Assembly: GCF_022965805.1 (NCBI RefSeq)
Contig: NC_133117.1
Span: forward strand, 12,672,183 to 12,736,182
DNA: 64,000 bases
Reading direction: 5' to 3'
Source: Primulina eburnea
Taxonomy: Eukaryota > Streptophyta > Magnoliopsida > Lamiales > Gesneriaceae
The notes beneath the pieces were generated by a model. That model was given only the letters and a program-made list of their open reading frames with translations, ran no database searches and was not told the origin of the DNA. Shown here piece after piece: positions 36,400 through 46,765 of the stretch. Numbering within the stretch: position 1 is the first letter of the stretch; each line of letters opens with the position of its first letter. The position numbers and the translations under genes were made by a program.

Positions 36400-39210
36400 T
36401 CTGCCTCGGTCTACCATGTGGCTTCCTCCACTGATTGATTCAGCCACCGGACTTTCACCAGCTTGGTTATCTTGTTCCGAAGTCTCCGTTCCTGTCGGTC
36501 TAGGATTTGGTCTGGTCTTTCCTCATACGACATATCTGGAGCAAGCTGTAACGGCTCATAGCTCAAAACATGCGAGGGATTTGCTAGGTACTTCCTCAGC
36601 ATCGAGACGTGGAACATATTGTGTACACCGGCCAAATTCGGCGGTAGAGCTACACGATAAGCTATTGTCCCAACTTTGTCAAGAATTTCGAACGGTTCAA
36701 CAAATCTCGGACTAAGCTTGCCTCTCTTCCAAAACCTCATAACACCCTTCATAGGTGTTATCTTTACGAAAACGTGATCGCCTATGGAAAACTCAAGATC
36801 CCTTCTCTCTTGTCAGCATAACTCTTTTCACGACTCTGGGCGGTCTTCATCTTGTCTCGGATCTTGACCACTACATCTGCAGTCTGCTGAAAAATCTATG
36901 GACCAAGTTCTGATCGCTCACCGACTTCATCCCAATTAATAGGCGATCTGCACTACCTTCCATACAGTGCCTCGTAAGGAGCCATACCTATAGACGATTG
37001 GAAATTGTTTTTGTAGGTAAACTCCACTAGAGGTAGCTTCGATTCCCAATTCCCATAGAAATCAATCACACAGGCTCGCAACAAGTCTTCCAAAATCCGA
37101 ATCACACACTCAGACTGACCATCTGTCTGAGGGTGGAAAGCTGCACTGAATAGCAACTTCGTCCCCATGGCTGCGTGCAAACTCTTCTAGAAGAACGATG
37201 TAAAACTCGGGTCCCTGTCGGACACAATAGAAACTGGAATGTGCATTCGAACTATCTCCCTGATATAGAGCTCCTCATACTGCGTCATGGAGAAAGTCGT
37301 CTTCACTGGCAAGAAGTGTGCCGACTAAGTAAGTCGATCCACTATAACCCAAATAGCATTGGATCCTCTGACTGACCTCAGCAAACCAACAACGAAGTCC
37401 ATGGTGATATTCTCTCACTTTCACTTGGGGATAGGGAGTGGCTTAAGCATCTCTGCTGACCTCTGATTCTCTGCCTTCACCTGCTGACAAGTGAGACATT
37501 CAGACACAAATCGACAGATGTCTCTCTTCATACCTTACCACCAATACAAAATCTGCAAATCCTTGTACATCTTGGTACCTCCTGGATTAATGGAATATGG
37601 AGATGCATGTGCCTTTGTCAGAATATCCTCTCTGATTTAATCAACACTAGGCACCCACATCCTTCCTCTTTACCTCACAATACCATCAGACACAGTATAG
37701 AGTACACTGCCCTTGGCTTCATCATGCAGTATCCATTCCTGCAACTGCTCATCTGAAGGCTGACCTCTACGGATTTGGTAAAACAAAGAAGATTGGACTG
37801 TCATATTTGACAACTTAGGAGCTCTGCCCTTAGGATAAACCTCTAACCCAAATCTCTGAATCTCTGATTGAAGAGACCTCTATACTAACAGCTATGCTAC
37901 GACCATCAGCCACAACATTAGCTTTCCCTGGATGGTAACTAATTTCACAATCGTAGTCTTTCACTAACTCTAACCACCGTCTTTGTCTCATATTCATTTC
38001 CTATGCGTGAAGAAATACTTGAGACTCTTGTAATCAATTAATATCTGGCATTTCTTGTTGTACAAATATTGTCTCCATATATTCAACGCAAAGACAACGG
38101 CGGCTAACTCAAGATCATGAGTCGGATAATTCTTCTCATCCACTTTCAACTGTCTGAAGGTATAAGCTATGACCCAACCATGCTGCATCAACACTGCGCC
38201 TAAACCGCGCTTAGAAGTATTGGTGTATTGCACAAAATTGACTTGCCCTGCTGGCATGGCTTACACTGACGCTGAAATAAGAGCTTTCCAAAGTATCAAA
38301 TCTCTTTTAACATTCATAACTCCAAACGAATTTAGCATTCTTTTTGGTCAATGAGGTGAGTGGCACTGCTATCGAAGAAAATTTCTGAATAAATTTCCTG
38401 TAGTAGCCTGTTAGGCCTAGGAAATTGCGGATGTCCGATGCATTCTTCGGCTCAACCCATTCCTTAACTGCTGTTAACTTAGCTAGATCCACCTTAATGC
38501 CACTGCTAGATATTACATGACCCAAAAACGCTACCTTCTCCAACAAAAATTCACACTTACTGAATTTTCCAAACAACTTGCGACTCTACAAGATATGGAA
38601 AACTGTAACCAAATGCTGGCGGTGCTCCTCATGATTCTTGGAGTAGATGAGAATGTCGTCGATGAATACTATGACGAAATCATCTAGGTAAGGCTGAAAT
38701 AATCGATTGATGAGGTTCATAAATATCGATGGAGCATTCATCAGTCCAAACGATATTACTAAGAACTCGTAGTTCCCATACCTCATTATGAAAGCTGTCT
38801 TATGAACATCTACATCCTTTACCTTCAGCTGATGATACCCAGATCATAGATCTATCTTATAGAACACTGTGGCTCCTTGAAACTGATGGAATAAGTTCTT
38901 GATCCTTGGTAGGGGGTATTCTTTGTCTAGAAGCTCTTGAATCTGCTGTTTGAGTTCTAACATCTCAGTTGGAGCTATCGGTACGGTGACTTAAAGATTG
39001 GCACGGTGCCTGACACAAGGTCAATGGAAAGCTCCACCTCTCTCTCTGGTGGAAGGCCTGTAACTGTCATCTGAAAAGACGTTAGGAAAATCTCTAACTA
39101 CTGGTACATGAGATATAGACGGAGTGGGTACATCAAGCGCTGAAAAAACGTCTGCCAAGAAAACCTGACACCCCTTGTGAATAAGTCTCCGTGCCTGCAT
39201 GACGAACACT
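36400..39210 (-). pseudogene. Chromovirus body B: pol
   Basis: Right to left: RT linker (39209-39021; [12 protein letters not shown]), RT palm with the FIDD box (38786-38586; [15 protein letters not shown]), RT thumb (38576-38307; [15 protein letters not shown]), RNase H (38257-37994; VQYTNTSK, where Asp of the usual YTDASK is Asn, then [13 protein letters not shown]), RNase H-integrase linker with several stops (about 37990-37620), integrase (about 37620-36953; [13 protein letters not shown]), integrase C-terminus and chromodomain-like end (36752-36411; LVKVRWLNQSVEEATW). Protease is missing: gag zinc-knuckle sequence runs almost straight into the RT linker near 39205. Multiple frameshifts and stops occur. 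Confidence 0.92.
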
Positions 39211-40182
39211 CTCCCATGAGTCGGTTGCCTTCACGGTGGGCAGTCTTTTAGCATATGATCGCCGGCTCCGCAGTTGAAGCATTTTCCCGATCGCATTAAA
39301 CAATGTCCTGGATGCTGACGATTGCACTTCGGGCACACTGGGTACTCACCGGGCCGCTGAGGAGCCTTCTGCTCAGGAATAGGACCCTTGCCTTTCGGCA
39401 GCCCCTGAAATGGTATCTTCCCCTGCTGTCCAGGGAAAGGCCTCTTAAACTGAGGTCACTGCTGCTGCTGCTACGGTGCCTGATAGGGCCTCTTGCCCTG
39501 CCTATCAATCTCTATGTCCCTCTAGTCCTGCTTTGTCGCCAAGACTCTAGACACGGAAATGGCATAGGTGGTAGGACAAGCAACTCTCACATCACGGCGC
39601 AAGATCGGCCGCAAACCATCCATAAAATGCCTCAGCTTCTCCCGGGTATCATTAGCAATCAGGGGCACAAAGTGACACCTCCTCTCGAACTTTCTGACGA
39701 ACACTGCAACACTGCTCTCTCCCTAACGCAACGTCATGAGCTCCCTATTCAATCTAGATCGTACTTCCTCAGTGAAGTACTTGGAGTAGCAAACCTCCTT
39801 GAAACCCTCCCAAGTAAGGGTCTGGAAATTTACCGATACAAAAGCGCTCTCCCACTACAATCTCGCGTCTCCTGTCAGTAGAATTGTGGCACATCCGACC
39901 TTGTCTGTAGTCCATCCTTCAGCTATCATCGGGTCATTAGTCCCCGAGAACTCCTTTGGATCCATCCTCTTAAAACTCTCATAGTACTGCTTCCGGTCTG
40001 GGCCTCGCCCCTATGTTTACTACAGTCTGGTTCTCCGCAAAATGTGCGAAGAACCGGGTCATTCCTGCAAACATATGAGCCTGCATATCTGGGGGTGGAC
40101 GAGAAGGAGTGACCCTCTCCCCATCCCGGGCTTCCCTTTTCTCATCGCCTGCTTCACCCACAATCCTATGTCTAGTAAGCAT
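39211..40182 (-). pseudogene. Chromovirus body B: gag
   Basis: Probable ATG at 40180-40182 (MLTRHRIVGEAGDEKRE, SRPPPDMQAHMFAGMTRFF). The gag domain continues to about 39520 in more than one frame (RRCHFVPLIANDTREKLRHF, MDGLRPILRRDVRVACPTTY), followed by a Gln-rich linker and a clear CCHC zinc knuckle at about 39240-39285 (CFNCGAGDHMLKDC). An upstream in-frame ATG at 40203 exists but family alignment favours 40182. 40183-40349 with 43558-43628 is the leader. Confidence 0.88.
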
Positions 40183-41649
40183 ACTGTTCCAACATTTACT
40201 CAACGCGTAAACCCAACATGCATGAACATAATATTAATAGCAAAAGATGCGCGTAAATTGAATTTAAATATGCACATGCTGAAATCATGACTGGATACAT
40301 ATTACATGAATGAATTTAAGACTTTAAAACTTATAGACTTGAGGTGTAATGTAGAACCCGTAAATCAGTCTACGTATAAGCCACACATAATTCTAGATTT
40401 TTAAATTTAAATTGACTTCATTGCATGAATATTTAAATGCTTTCCTTTGAAGTTAATTATTTTATTATTTCATGAAGTAGTTTGATTTTTCAGTTATTTC
40501 AGTGAGGTCGGACTGGAGTTTGAGTTTTGAGATAGAATTTAAGATTCGAGAAATATTTCCAGAAGTTATTTTAGCTAGCAAGTAAGTTCATTTAAGTTAA
40601 AAAGGAGGTTCGAGGATTTAATTTAATTACTTGAGGAGAGTAGAAAATAAGCTCATTTAAGTTACTTAATAGAGGGATTAATTCACTAAATTAATTAAAG
40701 GATTAGTGGGGCTTTTAAGGGTTAGTAATTTACTAAGTAATTAACATTTTCCCCCTTCATTTATTTGGGAATTTTTGGCCCCCTTGTTGTCTAGACAACT
40801 CCTTGCCAACTCATCAACCTTTTGACCCTTTCTTTGCATGTAATTAGTAGGATAATTCTATGATTTTTGGGAGTACCATTTAATTAATTAAGGAGCTTAT
40901 CCTAGTCTAGATTAGCAAAGTAAATTTCGGCCATCACCCTTCTAGACCCATCCAAGAAGATTTTCTAGCAAACAACAATTCAAATTTCAAATGAGAGTGG
41001 ACTTGGTCTTGATTCTTCCCTATATTGTTCACCATTCTCCTCCACTCCCCTAACAACTTAATCCCCTCCCTCACCACCGAAATACAGCAGCTCTTTTCAA
41101 ATTAAAAACCGTGAGTCTTAGCTAGAAAGAAAGGGAAAGAAATCGAGTAGAAGGAAAGGAAAGAAGATCACTCCACCTCCTCCGTGCCGCGTCGTCGTCG
41201 TTTCGTTTATTTTCTTTCGAAACGAAACCAGGCATGTCTAGATTTCTTTCAAACCTCAATCAGGTCATATTACCCTTATTTTTACATTCCATGATCATTA
41301 CTTTCATGCTAAAACCGAAACGTTTCAAGAAATTTTCAGAAATCATCACATGCAGATTTTTCGGTTTTCTTGTGCAGCTTCATAGTTTGCTTCGTGTTGT
41401 GGATTTCAGGTTATGGATCGACTCCAAGCTCCCAAGGCTGTTCCTAGACATGTAATAGGATGCATTAGGACCATGTTGGTTTATTCATTCAGCCCACATA
41501 CTTGCTGGAAAACCGAAATGACAGCAAGTTCCCCATAGGTGCAGGATTTGGGTTCGAAAATTCAGTTTTGATGTCAAATGGATATGAATCTAATCATGGC
41601 TGCCCCAAGGCCTATAGCCATGGTTAGATCACTTCCCTAGCATGTCTAA

Positions 41650-42041
41650 GACGTGACTAAGTCGCCCTTTTGGTTGCTTGGTCCATGGTTACTCTGTTTT
41701 CAATTAAAAAGCAAGAACAGCCCTCCCCTCTTGGCCCTTCGGTTTTGTTTGACAGCACATGTACTTCGAGTTTGGTGGAATGGTATGGATCTTGGTTGGC
41801 CTATGGCCCTTAGCCACAGTTCATACCATGCCCCTAGATGTCTAAAACGTGAATAAGTCACCCTTTTGGTGGCTTGGTCCATGGTTACTCGGTTTTCAAT
41901 TAAAAAGAAAGAACAGCCCTCCCCTCTCGGCCCTTCGGTTTTGTTTGACACCACATGTACTTCGAGTTTGGTGGAATGGTAAGGATCTTGGTTGGCCTAT
42001 GGCCTTTAGCCACGGTTCATACCATGCCCCTAGATGTCTAG
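41650..42041 (+). repeat. 196-bp tandem duplication
   Basis: 41650-41845 and 41846-42041 are near-identical at a spacing of 196 bp. Diverged units flank it at 41596 and 42168 (cores TAGCCATGGTT and TATCCATGGTT), so it is the freshest part of a ~190-bp array. Confidence 0.85.
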
Positions 42042-42898
42042 ATCGTGCCATGGTCAATCAAATGGCCACTGGAACGACACGAGACAACAATCAAAACAAA
42101 ACACTACACACGCATGCACGCGGGTTCTCGGTTGGAGTTTCGGATGTTTGCTGGAATGGTGAGGATTGTGGCTAGCCTAGGGCCCTTATCCATGGTTCAA
42201 AATATTCTTTGGGATGTTGGTAAGGGTCTCTGGTCGGTGGTTCAAGCCCCAATGGCCGGCAGAATCGAAAACGACACAAGAATAACACATGTACAGCTGC
42301 TGCATTTTTGGACAGCAATTTGCTGTCGGTTCGGAGGCTCGTTCGAGTTCTTGGTTGGCTTTTAGCCTATGGCCTTGGACTAGACAGTGCCCCATCAAGT
42401 TAGGAAGGTCATGTTTTTGACCGTTTGTGATTCGGATCATTTTTGAGGTCGTACGAGAATTTACGGTTCGATGTGCCAATTTGACTCTCGAAAGAGCGTT
42501 TCTTATTTTGGCCTCCATTCCACCTAGGTTTCGATCCTCATCATTTTAGGAGAATTAGTTCATAATTTTAAGCATATTTTAATCATGACTATACGTCGGT
42601 TCAGTGTTGGTTCGAGTTGGTTCGGAGTCATGATTAAATACGAAGTCATTAGGCGTCATAGTCGCATTTTTGAACTTAAAGCGCATAGTTGGCCAAGTTT
42701 AAGCTATTGCATATTTTTCATGGCACCTTTAAGTTGCAGCGAGTCTGGGATCGATCCAATCCAGTTGGTAAAATATACAGGATATTTTCATTATGCTATT
42801 TAATTATATTACGTGCATGAAAATAGAAAATACTTATTTTTGAGATTTATGCGATATTGCTTGTGGTCAATTCACTATTATGGGAGCATTATTTTACA

Positions 42899-43010
42899 CG
42901 GTCGCCAGTGACCGCTCAGTTCAGTTTGATACAACCCGGTCGCCAGTGACCGGTCAGTTCAGTTCAGTTTGATACTCCCCGGTAGCCAGTTATCGATCAG
43001 TTCAGTTCAG
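42899..43010. repeat. CGGTCGCCAGTGACCG hairpin repeats
   Basis: Three tandem units of ~55 bp, each with an inverted repeat CGGTC / GACCG around loop GCCAGT, followed by CAGTTCAGTT words. The third unit has CGGTA / TATCG, keeping most pairs through a G-T wobble. The position matches the hairpin site of the other plus-type LTRs. Confidence 0.75.
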
Positions 43011-43614
43011 TGCAGGGGCCACAGGCGTAGACCATAATCTCAACAGAAAATTTTTACCAGTAATTTCAGTACAGGGCTCCAAGGAGCCAACATTTTTATT
43101 GCGATTTTCAGTTCAGTTATGCACGTATTATAATTGCTCAGTACCAGTGATTTTCAGTATACCTCATGACATGATATTTTATTCCATGCAAATTTTACTT
43201 TAGCATTTACTCGTTACCTACGATATTTGCATGCTGAGTCTTTAGGCTCACTAGACTTGATTGTTGTAGGTACTGATGAGGCTAGGGACGAGGGCGGGGA
43301 CCAGTGAGCCAGCTTGGGTCGGCAGTAGTGGAACCCGAGGACCTCATTTACAACACATGTCATTTTATGCAAACAATTTTATATCAGTTGTTGGATATTT
43401 TTAAATTGTTATTTCGCAAAAAAATATTTTCTTCCGCTGCCATCTTGGATATCAAACTTTGTTTATCGGTTTAATTACGAATGAGGCATTTTAATTATAT
43501 AAAAAGAAAATTTTTAATTTTCCGCAAATTTCGAGTAAGGAGTTTTAGGCGTTTATATGTAACTTCGTGAGCTTCTTGCAACTGGCAGTAGACATAACCC
43601 TTTAAAAGATCACC

Positions 43615-43626
43615 ACTCTGATACCA
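43615..43626 (-). other. Primer-binding site of body B
   Basis: Minus strand TGGTATCAGAGT, one mismatch from the iMet PBS, two bases from the LTR start at 43629. It anchors 43629 as a true 5' LTR boundary. Confidence 0.88.
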
Positions 43627-43628
43627 GC

Positions 43629-43867
43629 TGTAACGTACCATACTTTTAAACTACTTTAAAATTTGCGGGAAAATAAAAAATTTCTTAATTATTTAGAAAC
43701 CTTCAAATTTCGATAACAATAAACTGGTCATTCAAAATATTTGCAGCGAAAAGATCAGAAATAAAGTTTGCTAAAAACACTTTTTTAAATTTCGTAAAAA
43801 ATAACATGAAATCAAAGTATTTGAAACATTGCATAATTTCTTAAAAACATGGGCGGTCCTCGGGTTC
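43629..43867 (-). mobile_element. Right LTR of the array, first part
   Basis: TGTAACGTACCATAC... next to the PBS, collinear with 29521-29700 of the middle LTR. It stops at CCTCGGGTTC where a solo LTR is inserted, and resumes at 57903. Confidence 0.88.
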
Positions 43868-44147
43868 TGTGAGGACCCGGACGCTAATCAAGTTCTTAAT
43901 CATCATTGGGACTAATTAATCAATTATAAAACAGGGTCTAAATTTTTTTTTTAAATACAAAGCGGAAACGTAATGTAATTTACTCAAATTACATATTAAA
44001 CATGAACGTACAAATCTTGCGTTATCTACAAGAATTCAACTAGGTTCAACTACATATCAGTGCTGAATCCTATGTTGCTTCGAAGCCCGGATCTCCACGC
44101 TATCTAATCTTCTCTCATCCTCTTCTTGACCCTGATCCAGCCCCACC

Positions 44148-44180
44148 TGTTGTCATGCACACATACAAAACAAGACAACA
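44148..44180. other. Conserved LTR hairpin
   Basis: Arms TGTTGTC (44148-44154) and GACAACA (44174-44180), followed by a small CCGG...CCGG stem. The sister LTRs at 60600 and 63142 have TGTTGTT / AACAACA in the same place, a compensated change. Confidence 0.75.
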
Positions 44181-44544
44181 GCCGGATAACTCCGGTGAGA
44201 TATAAATATCCCAGTATAAACAATGTACACATGCAATCATATAAAAGCATATACGAAAACATATAAGAATTATTCATAACATGTCTCAAACCAGAAACAT
44301 AAATTCATATCAAACATTAAATAATCATGAATGGCATAAACAATGTAAATCAACATGTCATATCAGACTCAACTCAACCGACGCGTCGTCTCAGACTCGA
44401 CTCCATTGACGCGTCGTCTCAGACTCGACTCAACTCTATCCTAGGGATCCCGATGTCTGAATAATAATAATTATACCGAATCTCAGTCGATAGGAATGAA
44501 TCAATCCCTAACGGCATCGATATAATTCATATATCCAGTGTCTG

Positions 44545-44804
44545 GGCGAATCAGCCGCAGAATTGACGACTCAGTCACTAACCCGACGAATCAGCCGGTA
44601 ATTAGGCGAATCAGCCAATAATCAGACAACTTAGCCTGTAATTAAGCGAATCAGCTTAAGTTTAGACGAATCAGTCAATCACCAGACGAATCAGCCGGTG
44701 ACTAGGCGAATCAGCCTATAATAAGACGAATCAATCAATAACCTGACGAATCCGCCGGTGACTAGGCGAATCAGCCTATGACTCAACGACTCAGTAATCA
44801 ATAC
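44545..44804. repeat. 20-bp tandem repeat, 13 units
   Basis: The word (G/A)(A/G)CGAATCAGCC recurs at a strict 20-bp step (44545, 44565, 44585 ... 44785), with the second half alternating between GGTGACTAG-like and TATAATAAG-like forms, hinting at a 40-bp higher-order unit. It lies inside the solo LTR. Confidence 0.92.
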
Positions 44805-45576
44805 ATACAGTCAGTATCTAAGAAACTCAATCAATGACTAGCGAATCAGCAGTCATTACATGCAGTGGCTATAAATCAATAGACTACAATCATCAATCTC
44901 ATCAATTACAAGAATCAATGTAATAAACTAAGTATGTGATTTAGGGAAACTCGAGTCAAACCTTCCTCGAGTTGTGCAATCCCAACTCAACATTAATTTA
45001 TACCTTTCTTTCTGATACTCTGACTCGGTCGCAGTCTTGAACTCCAAGCCTGTCAATACTCAGTCTGACAATAATGATATCGAGAGTACCGTATCAATAC
45101 ACCACTCAATTAATACTGGATACAAACAGAATTCAATCAAATTCTGTTTCAACAACATAACGGCGTAATCTCAATATATCCAGCCCTATCATATCAGTCA
45201 GATATCAATTCTAATATCTCATAATCGATAATCACTCACTCTGGATATCAATTCTTATTCAATCTCATTCTGAAAATCATAACAAGTTCATATTCAGTCC
45301 GTTTCTTAATCTGACTTCGATTCTATGCTGTTTACTTTGTCAAGAACAACATATATAAGTTCCATTCAATTCTGACAATACCATAATTCTAAAACATGTC
45401 AAAACTTAGTAAAACTTACGTCCAGTTGTAGCCTACGTCGATAGGAACTCGATACCGAAGTCGGATTCAAAATCAAACGGACGGATTTCTCGCAAAAGGC
45501 GTAAGGATTTTCTTTCTTCCTCCTCGGACCTTTTCTCGATTCCTTGCGTTAAATTCTGAAGGAACGAATGGCTATC

Positions 45577-46546
45577 TGATAGGATCGGTTATTGACTAAG
45601 GAGTGTTTAGAAGGGGGGGTTGAATAAACACTTCTATGAATTTAAAAGTTCTTTGAAAAAGATAGTTCAGTTTTATTACAAACTGAACTAAATATCCCGT
45701 CGGTCAATAACAATCAGTTAAACTGAATAAGCAGTTGCGGAAAATAAACTGATTGAAAGATAGAATATCTAACTGAAAATGAAAGTCTGCAGTAAAGACA
45801 ACACAATATGTTTCTGGATGTTCGGAGATTTGAATAACTCCTACGTCACCCCTTCTATCTCAAGGATAGGATATTCACTAAAAGACTTTGATCGAGTACA
45901 ACACTTGTACAGACCCACTTCAGTTAGGACTTATCTATTGCCTAAACTGAAACTCTTAGTATAATACAATGATCTCTGTAAGTAACTGAACTTTAGCACT
46001 TGTTGAATTATCAATATTACAGAGTGCTAGTTTGCTCAACTTGTAGCCTTGATTTCTACGAATAAGTCTAATAAGAGTGAACTGAGATTTTGACAGAGTA
46101 ATAGCAAGTTTGAAATTGATAGATCGTTATTTCTTCAACTGCTCTTTTGTCATATTTATAGACTTGTCTTTCAACGGTAACTTTGAATTTATGTATCCGT
46201 TTATTGCTTCTTCAATATTCCTTTGGGAAATGTTCTCTTCACTGATTGTGATACGGCGTCTTAAATGCAATAGCCGAAACACATTGTTCTATGTTGTAGT
46301 GATCGAGGTGCGACTTTCCATATTCAGTTGCTGATATGATCTTTCCCGAGGTATCTTCAGTTGAGAGATTTTAATATTTTCGGCTGAATGTTTTAACTGA
46401 TCAGTTCTCAAATGATCAGTTTGTGTTAACTGATTTCAGTTGATAAGTCCAGCTGCCGAATCAGCTGCCGAATTTGCTTTCGCGTATTAGATTATTTAAT
46501 CGATTGATTTATGTTTTTGTCAAACTCCAGAATTTAGTTTCCAACA
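45577..46546 (-). mobile_element. 3' LTR of the copia
   Basis: TGATAGGATCGG...TTTCCAACA as read on the plus strand. It is nearly identical to 56521-57489; differences include CACCCCTTC/CACCCATTC and GACCCA/GAATCA. It also matches the inverted fragment at 1-232 at lower identity. Confidence 0.95.
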
Positions 46547-46560
46547 ATTTCCCCCTTTAT
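46547..46560 (-). other. Polypurine tract of the copia
   Basis: Minus strand ATAAAGGGGGAAAT beside the 3' LTR. A similar AAAGGGGGAAA string occurs at ~46775-46785 near the end of the accessory gene; duplicated PPT-like motifs are known in Sireviruses. Confidence 0.85.
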
Positions 46561-46765
46561 GGTGTTTGACAAAACCAAGAGATTTAACTCAGCTCTTTGT
46601 TGATAATAGATTACGCAACTGAATCATAGAATAGCTGGGTTCCTTGTAGATAATATAAAGTCTGAGAAAATGATATCAGTTGATAATAATAATCTGATTA
46701 ATTCTTCAACTAATTTTTCAGCACAACTGAATCATAAAATAACTGGACAAATGATATCAGTTGCT

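Larger units (their letters stand above)
40350..43557 (+). mobile_element. Gypsy solo LTR (plus orientation), older subfamily
   Basis: 3,208 bp, start TGTAGAACCCG, flanked by TGTAA (40345-40349 and 43558-43562). The end reads GTTTATA rather than ...TACA, one substitution from the canonical CA. It is related to the plus gypsy LTR (25659-28778) but clearly diverged. It contains a 196-bp tandem duplication and a hairpin block (42899-43010). Confidence 0.9.

Noticed and set aside
39303..39881. 192-codon plus-strand frame
   Set aside because: Antisense shadow of body B gag; no initiation context or conserved domain.
41653..42175. Plus-strand frames with repeated PFW.LGPWLL.FQLK pattern
   Set aside because: Caused by the 196-bp tandem duplication in a solo LTR, not by a repeated protein domain.
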